Part shown: positions 32,149 to 32,617 of the stretch, in pieces
Numbering within the stretch: position 1 is the first letter of the stretch
Layout: every line of letters starts with the position of its first letter
Source of the DNA: Nostoc sp. CHAB 5836
Lineage (GTDB): Bacteria > Cyanobacteriota > Cyanobacteriia > Cyanobacteriales > Nostocaceae
Reading direction: 5' to 3'
Length of the DNA stretch: 32,617 nucleotides
Assembly (NCBI RefSeq): GCF_020829445.1
Contig: NZ_JAIVFV010000072.1
Span: forward strand, 1-32,617
The notes under the pieces: model-generated
Told to the model about the DNA's origin: nothing
Seen by the model: only the letters and a program-made list of their open reading frames with translations
Databases searched by the model: none
Position numbers and translations under genes: made by a program

Positions 32149-32617
32149 TTAATTTTCTTGAGACAGCTGTGCCTGTAACTGCTGCACTTGCTCCATTGTT
32201 AAACCTGTTACCCGTATGATTACTTCAATAGCTAGACCCTCGCGCAGTAAGTTCAATGCTACTTTTTCCAAAGCTTTTTGTTCCCAACTAGTAACAATTT
32301 CCATGATTTCCTCCCGCTCAGTTAACCCCATTGTATCGATAGCCGCTTGGAAAACTTGCTCTTCGGTTGTATCCATCTGCAAATACGTATCCACAAACCC
32401 AGAAATTAATTGCATCCTTGCTGGGTCTAATTTTAAGGTCGCCAGCAGCCGCAAACATTCCGCCTTCACCTGTGGACGTTCTTGCTTGGAAATATTCATC
32501 TTCGCCATCAATGCTGCTGCCACCGGATTTGGCTGTGTGAGAAAATCTCGCCAATTTAAGCGATTTAACTGAATAGCTGCAAACTGAAATTCCAGCACCT
32601 TGAAGTCGCCAAAGGTA
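32149..32617 (-). CDS. Rpn/DUF4351-type PD-(D/E)XK nuclease, C-terminal part, runs off window
   Basis: The frame continues open to the last base of the window, so the N-terminal nuclease core is outside. Visible is FGDFKVLEFQFAAIQLNRLNWRDFL, NPVAAALMAKMNISKQERPQVKAECLRLLATLKLDPARMQLISGFVDTYL and the tail EREEIMEIVTSWEQKALEKVALNLL, which is the standard C-terminal half of the cyanobacterial Rpn-type transposase/nuclease family. The terminal segment EVIIRVTGLTMEQVQQLQAQL is the short helical end these proteins use in place of a full DUF4351. Confidence 0.82.
   Translation of the reverse strand, partial: TFGDFKVLEFQFAAIQLNRLNWRDFLTQPNPVAAALMAKMNISKQERPQVKAECLRLLATLKLDPARMQLISGFVDTYLQMDTTEEQVFQAAIDTMGLTEREEIMEIVTSWEQKALEKVALNLLREGLAIEVIIRVTGLTMEQVQQLQAQLSQEN

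Overview
The window looks like accessory DNA, most likely a plasmid or a plasmid-derived island, from a filamentous cyanobacterium of the Nostocales type. Reasons: many HIP1 octamers (GCGATCGC), low G+C, gene families common on Nostoc/Anabaena/Calothrix plasmids (VirD4-like coupling protein, Uma2, DUF4351/Rpn-type proteins, Gp37/Gp68, BRO antirepressors, DUF5674), one complete IS4-type element, a MITE-like element and many decayed genes. No rRNA, tRNA, CRISPR array or core metabolic gene is visible. All functional calls come from reading the sequence and motifs; no database search was possible.

Layout. 0.1-1.8 kb: a VirD4/TraG-type coupling ATPase. 2.0-8.8 kb (minus): a tightly coupled two-gene operon of very large proteins, a 1048-residue protein of unknown family followed by a 1234-residue SF2 helicase, with a good promoter in front. 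This is my best candidate for an undescribed system. 9.0-10.4 kb: gene remnants, then a DUF5674 gene, its small partner and a third small gene. 10.5-12.9 kb: a MITE-like element and a likely replication pair (Dda/RecD-like SF1B helicase and a winged-helix replication protein), divergent from a small XRE regulator with a palindromic operator. 13.4-16.6 kb: a DUF2887/Rpn-like nuclease gene and a phage-like block (Gp37/Gp68, adenine methyltransferase-like, and a DNA-binding-type gene with a -1 slippery site).

16.7-19.7 kb: an XRE regulator, a gene-poor stretch with a compact GC-rich, possibly structured segment, and a zinc-ribbon-like gene split by an intact IS4-family element with perfect 18-bp inverted ends and a 9-bp target duplication. 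19.8-24.3 kb: Uma2, a DUF4351-type gene, several small and broken genes, a second DUF5674/partner module in inverted orientation, and two small DNA-binding-type genes. 24.4-28.3 kb: a five-gene block (small DNA-binding-type protein, coiled-coil protein, two membrane proteins, a membrane-anchored P-loop ATPase). It contains a dense array of GTTTCA/TGAAAC half-sites resembling parS, and ACCGGAAGT motifs lie at both ends in opposite orientation. This suggests a DNA segregation or transfer module. 28.4-30.6 kb: HNH-like, BRO antirepressor and a frameshifted antirepressor-like gene. 30.7-32.6 kb (minus): an AIPR-type abortive infection protein, a doubtful small ORF and the C-terminal part of an Rpn/DUF4351-type nuclease running off the window.

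At least four broken genes have their frame change at a homopolymer run, so each could be real decay, programmed slippage or a base-calling error.
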